Assembly (NCBI GenBank): GCA_030847615.1
Contig: JAUMIR010000003.1
Span: 283,334,265 to 283,398,264 of the forward strand
Direction: 5' to 3'
Source of the DNA: Gambelia wislizenii
Lineage: Eukaryota > Chordata > Lepidosauria > Squamata > Crotaphytidae
Length of the DNA stretch: 64,000 nucleotides
Shown here: in pieces, positions 57,217-64,000 of the stretch
Layout: the number at the start of each line of letters is the position of its first letter
Numbering within the stretch: the first letter of the stretch is position 1
Position numbers and translations under genes: made by a program
The notes under the pieces: generated by a model
Databases searched by the model: none
What the model was told of the DNA's origin: nothing
What the model saw: the letters and a program-made list of their open reading frames with translations, nothing else

Positions 57217-60200
57217 CTTTGCAGAATCTGTACCTCACACAAATGGATGACTGTGAAGTTGGTTGGTGGGTCAGGTCACTGAAGAACAGCAGAAAGCACA
57301 GCATGTCCAAACTGGGCATCTGCCCCAGGTCTACAATCCTGTCTGTATTATTGGACAAAGGTGGGCAGCTGCAACCACGGAGCCACTTTCTTTACACAGT
57401 TCAATTTGAGGACCGCTGCAAAGCAAAGCTGGTGAAGAAGCCACTGCCCTGGTGGAGTGTGCTCTTAAGGTAACTGGAACAGGCTGTTTGGCCAATTCAC
57501 AGGCAAGTCTAATAGTCTGTACAACCATTTAGATAGTCACTGTCAAAAAACTTGATATCCTTTCTGAGGTTCACCATAGCAAAGAAATAGCCTGTTGGAA
57601 CAATGAAACACTGTGGTATACTGAACATAAAAGTCTAGTGCCCATCGTACATCAAGACAATGCAAGGATCTTTCCAGAGGCAAAGTTGGTTGTAGATAGC
57701 AAGTAGGGATGACAATGTCCTGGCTCAGATGGAACTGCAAGACTATTTTAGGAAGAAAGGCAATATCTGGACACAGCACTCTTTATCCCAATGAAAGACA
57801 AGAAATGATTTGTCATAATGAAGAGCTGCAACCTCACTCACCCTCCTGGCAGAGATGACAGCCACAAGGTAAGTAGCCTCTAATCAACTGACATAAGTGG
57901 CTCGAAGGGCCTGCATGTAAGCTGCAAGAGGACCAAGGAGAGCAATCAAGGTGGTGGAGGAGTAGCAACCAGTGGATAAAGGTGTGCTAAGTCCTTCAGA
58001 AGCTTTTTAACCACAGATTTGAGAAAAGAGTGACCAAAGTTTGAGAGGCTGGTTAGTAGGCTACAACAGCAGTCAGGCAGACCTCTTAAAACAAACAAAC
58101 AAACAAACAAAAACCCAAAACAAACCCTGCTCCCAAAGATGAAGCAGAAAATGGAGAACAGTGGAGAAGGAGGCTCAGACCTGGATGATGCAAAGGAGCA
58201 GAAACATTTCTACTTGTATTGGTATGGTTTCTTGGTAGAGTCCTTCCTGGAAGCTGACAGGACTGATGTGAGCTGAGGTAATATTATGATGTTATTACAA
58301 GAGCTGCAGCATTTTGAGACTGGGATGGAGGACTTGCCCTGGGAGTATGACAGCAGGTCTGGCACCCGAGGAATAGACATGATGCAGCACTTGTAGAGAT
58401 GGAGAAGCAGGGCAAACCACAGTTGTCTGGGCCAATATGGTGCAATGAGAACTTAGTCGGCCCTGGCAAGTTTCACTACCACCTTTGCCAGTAACAGAAA
58501 GGAAAGAAACAGATACATCAGATAGCTGGACGCATCACTGAGGCCCCCTTGTCCTTATCCTGCTCTGGAACAGAAGCAAGGACATTTCACATTGATAGGA
58601 GACACAAACAGATTGATATAAGCCATCCCCCCCATCTGGTGATTACAAGGTGATAAGCATCTTCAGATAGAGACCACTCATGCTGAAGAATGCAGGCATG
58701 GCTGAAAGGGTCTACTAGTACCTTTTCTGTACCTGCCAAGTCCACTGCCACAAGATGAATGTGTCTCTTGGTATACCAGTCCACAGAGTCATGGCCAGAT
58801 CAAGGAGTGGTGAGTGAATGCCTCCTTATTTGCTTATATAGCAAATAACAGTGGTCTGATGTCATTTGTACAACTCTGTCCCTCAGTTTCAGCTTGAAAG
58901 CCTGAAAGGCCTTGATGAGTGCAAGAAGTTCTAAGGCACTGATGTGAAACATGGAGTCCTGGGGAGTCCAATGTCCTTGTATCGTGACAGTATCTCAGCG
59001 CACTCTCCAACAGGTCAGAGAGGCATCTGTTATTACCATGCATGATGGATCAGGCAGATAAAACGGCATGCTGGACAGAAGGTTGCAGGATTTCATCCAC
59101 CACAGAAGAGGTTGAAGCACATGCCAGAGTGCTGTCAACCTCATGGATTGATGACCCTGAAGGGGGTCAAAAAACGTTTTAAAAACCAACTTTGTAGATG
59201 GTGGAATCTTAGGCACATCAGGTTAAGTAACAGCTGTGTAGATGGCCATAAGGCACAGGAGCCTCTGAACAGTGAATGCTCAACAGCGAGGTTGATGGAG
59301 AAGCACACCTAGTCTGTCTCTAAGATTCTCTGCCTTGTAGACAGGAAGTTAGGCTCTGCCTATATGAGTCCAATGTCACTCCAAAGAAGTTGATGACCCT
59401 TGCTAGCTCCAGAAATGACTTCTTGGGGTTGACATTGAGACCTAGGACTTGAAGGAGAGATAACAGCCCCATAAAATCCTGCTTCAGGAGGACAACACTA
59501 CTAGCCAGTTGTCCAGATATGGGTAAAAGGATACAGAGTCCTGAGAAAGGAGATCACCAGTGCCTTGCACTTGGTGAATGTAGAGAGAGCAAAAGGAAAA
59601 ACCTTGTATTGGTAGAGGTCCTTGCCGATCATGAACTAAGGAATTTGTCATGTTACGGTCTTATCCCAATGTGAAAGTAGATGTCTTGGAGGTCTATGGA
59701 TGCAAACCAATCTACTTTGAGGAGAAATGGTAGGATGGAATGTACAGTCACCATCTTGAATTTGCATGGTTTGATATATCAAAGTTCCAGAATCAGGAAA
59801 AGGCCACCAGGTATCTTCGGAACCATAAAGTGCCAGGAGAAGTAACAACCTCTTCTGCAGCAATCCAGAAGTTTCTCTATAGCACCTTTCTGTAGCAAGG
59901 TAGTGATCTCATCTAGCAGGACTCTGGAAGGACGGGTACAATGTAAAACGCCAATGGGTAGAATACTTGAGAACTCTATGGCATAATTCAAATGAACAAG
60001 TCAGAAACCAAGAATCTCTGGTGATGTTATGCCAGGTGGTGCAATGGTAGTATAGTCTGGGAGTCCAAGATTAAAGTGGGCTTGATAGATGGAATACAAG
60101 CTGCAGCAATGTCCTGACAGAAGGGTAAAAAAACAACAACAACAAGATTTAGAAGATATGGAAGATTTCTTCTATGCAGATGGTTGGAAGTGCTGCTGCT

Positions 60201-62590
60201 TCTATTATATCTCTGATGTGAAGAAAAATGCTACAACGGAGTGTCTGATGTCCGTGATGGTGACTTATATCTCATAAAAGAGGATGATTGATGTTGCCAT
60301 GGGGATCTGAAGGGTTGCTGTTGTTGCTGTTGCCCTCTCTGCAGCCAGTCTAGCCTTGCACAGATGATCCAAGGCCTCATCAATTTTGCTACTGAATAGC
60401 CTTCCAGGTCAAAAGGCAGGTCTTCCATTCTCTGTCATGCATCTTCTGAAAGACCAGGAGATTGCAACCAGGCGTACATTCAGCCAAGGGGAACTGCCCC
60501 AACATCACTTTGGCCACACAGTCAACCGAGTGACAGGCTGACTGGATCTGCTGTGTGGCCAAAGAATGAGCCTCCTGGTGGAAGTGTAAGGCTGCACTCC
60601 AATGCTCCTCTGGTAGATGGGGAATAAATGACAGCGTCTTATCCCATAAAAAAGTTTGGTAGGCCAACATGTAAGCCTACATGTTACCAACTAGCACTGC
60701 CAAGGCCAGATAGAAGTGGCGACCAAAAATGTTCAGCCTTTTGCCCTCCTTATCAGTAGGTGTTAAGTGTATCTTTCCACTAGAATGAGACTGGGATAAT
60801 TCCACAACAATTAACAGGGATGTCCCTCAGGCTGCATTTGATAAAGATTCTCCAGACTCCTGAAAACTGATGGAAGAAATGCTGATTTTATCCATGACTG
60901 TTTTATAAGTTCTTGTAAAGCAGGTAACATAGCAGGTGCTGTAGCCTGTGCATCGACCAGCTGAAATACCAAATCTGCCACTGGAGCAGCTGAAGGAGTG
61001 ATATCTAGTCCCAGAGATTTAGCTATCGAGGACAAGATCAGCAAAGAGTTTAATGTCCTCTACAGGGGAAATGACATCTTCCACAGCACCAGAAGGGGAA
61101 GAGGTGAGAGGTGATGGAAATCCAGGAGATAATGAGTGAGAGTCAGAGTCGTCTGATGAGCCCAAAGACAGTTGTTGTTGAGGTTGAGAAGGATGGTAAT
61201 GGTGGTGGAAGGCACAGATAAAGGCAATGGAGCTGAATTGGAGGTAATCAGAACCATAGCAGACAGAGCAGCAACAGAAGCAAACATGGAATGATGCTGG
61301 GTATTGATGAGTATACAGATATGGTGAGCACTGATACAGAGGGAGGAGCCTGAACAGGAGAAAGAGGTGGTCTCGATGTGGTGGCTGTTGTCCTTGGAAG
61401 TGGTGACAGCAGCCAGTGTAGAGGAGACAGAGTTGTAGACAGAAGACGTTGGTGCTGTGATAGGTCCAGAGGCAACCTTGTAAGAATAAAACGAGAACAA
61501 CTGCAACACTGGTGGTAAGGTGAATGCCAGTATGAGACATAGTCCCAGTGATGGGACCTATTCTGGTAGGAAGGCAAATAGGATGATAGTATCTAGGATA
61601 CTCCTTCGAGAGATGTTTGTGTTGGTAACTATCAATATAGGAGATGGACGTATATGGTAAGTCCTCCCTATATCAATAGTCCTGGTAAGATGGCCTCAAA
61701 GAGGCATACAACCACTCTCTCAAGAATGGAGATTTATCTGTTATTATACTGAAGTAAAGGAAGTTGAATTATCTCAGGATTACAACCATAAACTGGTAAG
61801 TTAGAAGTCATATGCAATTCCCTAGTTTTTGTGTGTTAGTTTGTTAGTAGGTGTTAAATTGTATGTTTGTTTTATTTTGTTTTTGTAGTTGACCCTCAAT
61901 GTGTAGTTTTATATTATGATTATTTTGTCTTAACAAAAATATATCTTAAAAAAAAAAGAAGGGTGATTGCTCCTGATGCAGAGAAGGAGGCAAAAGCCTA
62001 TATCTTGGTGACTTGCGAGAGGTTCCAATGCTGGAAATAAGTATATGTTGTTCCAAAGAAGGTTCCACTGCATGGACTGAAGGGGAAACCACTACAGCTG
62101 TTGGTACCAAGAGGCCAGTTGATGTCAAAGGCATCTCAGGCAGAGTGGTAAGCATCAGTACCGAGAGCATTGATCACAATGGTGATGATGCAGTTAGTAC
62201 AGAATGATGTTTTGTATGTTTCGATTGCTTCTTTTCCTTTGGAACGGTATCCTTTTTTGAGGTCGAGTGGCCATGCAGAGAGGCTGGTCTTTTAGGACTT
62301 AACTTAGCATGGACTTCACTATATTTTCAATATAGCTCTCTTTTTAAAGTTCATTTAAACAGCACACCAAGGAATAAATGGATCAATAAGTGAATGATAT
62401 AAGCGATGAAGTCTTCTGGAGGAAAAATGATAAACAACAATTTCTGTTAGATCATTCAAGCAACAGGAGCCAATCTTCACTTCATGGACTCTGCGCGGAT
62501 GGTGCCACCGGGAACAGTTTTCATGAGGATAGGTGTTCACCAGGTGCTGGAGATAATAGCCCAAATGTTATACAGAGAACAAGGTAAAGA
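56921..62590 (-). mobile_element. DIRS-type retrotransposon, nearly complete but decayed
   Basis: Gag-like pieces: EDIKLFADLVLDS (61060), EEHWSAALHFHQEAHSLATQ (60610), MEDLPFDLEG with a glutamine run (60428-60231). RT: LLDEITTLLQKGAIEKLL and HFMVPKIPGG (59991-59779), then the palm remnant near 59680-59720. RNase H: VITDASLTCW (59030) and a stretch at 58960-58880. Then ILQHEWSLSEDAYHL (58680). Recombinase: LHCLDVRWALDFYVQ (57660) and VTLRAHSTRAVASS (57470) with the catalytic H-x-x-R. Stops and frameshifts throughout. The terminal inverted pair is at 56921-57216. Region 61740-61960 ends in a poly-A run and is probably a later insertion. Confidence 0.85.
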
Positions 62591-62594
62591 GTAC

Positions 62595-64000
62595 AAGAGT
62601 CCAACAGTGGGAGGAATAAAACCTTTAAAAGGCAGATGGGGGAATGGTCCATGGCCTTAGATGCCTCTATACTAATGCACAGAGCATGGGAAATAAACAG
62701 GATGAACTTGAACTCTTAGCACAGTAAAGCAAATATAATTTTATAGGCATCATTGAAACCTGGAGGGATGACTCTCATAATTGAAATGTAGTAATAGAGG
62801 GGTATAACCTATTTCAGAGAAATAGACCAAATAGGAAGGGTGGTGGAGTAGCATTATACATTAAAGATGTGTACACCTGTGAACAGATCTATGACTTAAA
62901 TCCTGGGGGCCAGGTTGAGAGCATCTGGGTAAAAATTAAGGGGGAGAGAAACAGCAGAGATGTTGTTGTGGGAATCTACTACAGACCTCCAAGCCAAACT
63001 GAGGACTTGGATGATGCCTTCCAAAAGAGATGACCGCACATTCAGACAGGACAGATGTAGTAATAATGGGGGATTTTAACTATCCTGATATTTGTTGGAA
63101 GTCCAACTCTGCCAAAAATGTAACGTCCAACAAATTCCTCACTTGCCTTGCAGACAATTTCATTGTCTAGATGGAAGAGGCAACAAGGGGATCAGCTATT
63201 TTAGATTTGATCCTAATCAATGGGGATAACCTGGTTAATGGTGTAGAAGTGGCGTGATCCCTAGCGGGGAGTGACCATCTTCTGCTGGAGTTTGTTATGC
63301 AGAGAAAAGGGGAAGTGAAGTGTAGTCAGACATGCCTTCTAGACTTTAAGAAAGCTAATTTCAGAAAACTTAGGGAATTACTTGGGGTGATCCCATGGTC
63401 AGGAATACTAAAAGAGAAGGGAGTACATGATGGATGTGAGTTTCTAAAAAGTGAGATACTGAAGGCACAGCTTCAAAGAGTTCCAATGAGCAGGAAAACT
63501 GGCAGATGTCTAAAGGAACCACTATGGATGTCAAAAGAACTTTCAACTGAGCTGAGACTTAAAAGTAATCTCAGAACCACTGGCAATAATCTTTGAGAAA
63601 TCCTGGAGAACAGGAGAGGTCCCAGCAGATTGGAGAAGGATAAATGTTGTCCCCATCTTTAAAAAGGAGGAAAAAGAAGATGCAAATAATTATTGCCCAG
63701 TCAGCTGGCATCAATACTAGGAAATATTCTAGAGCAGATCATTAGACAGACAGTCTGTAAGCACTTAGAAAGGAATGCCGTGATCACTAAAAGTCAACAT
63801 GGGTTTTTGAAAAACAAGTCATGTCAGACTAATCTTATCTCTTTTTTGATAGTTACATACTTGATAGATGAAGGGAGTGCTGTGGATGTAGTGTATCTTG
63901 ATTTCAGTAAGGCCTTTGACAAAGTCCCCCATGATATAGGTGGAGGATAAGAGCAGCAACCCCAATGAGTATTCCAAGGTGCTGAGAAGAGGACCAAAGT
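62595..64000 (+). mobile_element. CR1 LINE ORF2, endonuclease and RT start
   Basis: From about 62800 the plus strand reads YFQRNRPNRKGGGVALYI, KIKGERNSRDVVVGIYYRPP (endonuclease). The sequence is broken by stops and lacks part of the connector. A frame from 63693 reads LASILGNILEQIIRQTV, SQHGFLKNKSCQTNLISF and VDVVYLDFSKAFDKVPHD, the RT finger/palm start. Runs off the right edge of the window. Confidence 0.85.

Noticed and set aside
56018..64000. Upstream ITSN1 exon (SH3D) within the window
   Set aside because: No SH3 motif in any minus-strand frame; the intron upstream of SH3E continues past the window edge.

Overview
The window is vertebrate nuclear DNA, most likely from a squamate reptile (lizard or snake). 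The evidence is a spliced animal gene with long introns, a dense mix of CR1, CR1/L3-like, L1 and RTE-like LINEs, DIRS-type tyrosine-recombinase retrotransposons, 5S-rRNA-derived SINEs, hAT and pogo/Tigger-like MITEs and short Helitrons. Codon-level identity to the vertebrate gene ITSN1 is very high. Species cannot be fixed from the sequence alone.

The only host gene I can support is the 3' half of intersectin-1 (ITSN1, long isoform), on the minus strand. Twelve coding exons with matching GT/AG borders and matching phases run from 56017 down to 8212: the fifth SH3 domain (55826-56017), DH/RhoGEF domain (35170-35291, 33186-33292, 31879-32062, 29995-30093, 28556-28723), PH domain (20394-20606, 10282-10403, 9733-9815) and C2 domain (9563-9646, 9162-9335, 8212-8360, with the stop at 8212-8214). 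They encode 564 residues without a frame break. The 3' UTR probably extends leftwards to about 6.05 kb. An acceptor at 55507-55508 would make the known short isoform, stopping directly after SH3E.

The rest is repeat landscape. Left of the gene (1-6 kb): a DIRS recombinase remnant, a minus-strand CR1/L3-like LINE split by a Tigger-like MITE, and a Helitron. PH-domain introns (10.4-28.5 kb): 5S SINE, a hAT MITE with perfect target duplications, a decayed L1 carrying a MITE and a CR1, a CR1/L3-like LINE with a 378-codon open frame, and a decayed minus-strand copy. SH3E-DH intron (35.3-55.8 kb): a second Helitron, an inverted RTE-like LINE copy, CR1 fragments, and a nearly full-length RTE-like LINE (44293-50562) split by a 2.3-kb hAT element (45304-47587) whose core is a GC-rich ~105-bp tandem array. 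Right of the SH3E exon (56-64 kb): CR1 tail, a 5.7-kb minus-strand DIRS element, and the 5' part of a CR1 ORF2.

I found no operon, CRISPR array, tRNA gene or defence-type system. The most informative items are the short-isoform exon candidate, the nested hAT/VNTR/LINE stratigraphy, the two matching Helitrons and the inverted DIRS termini.
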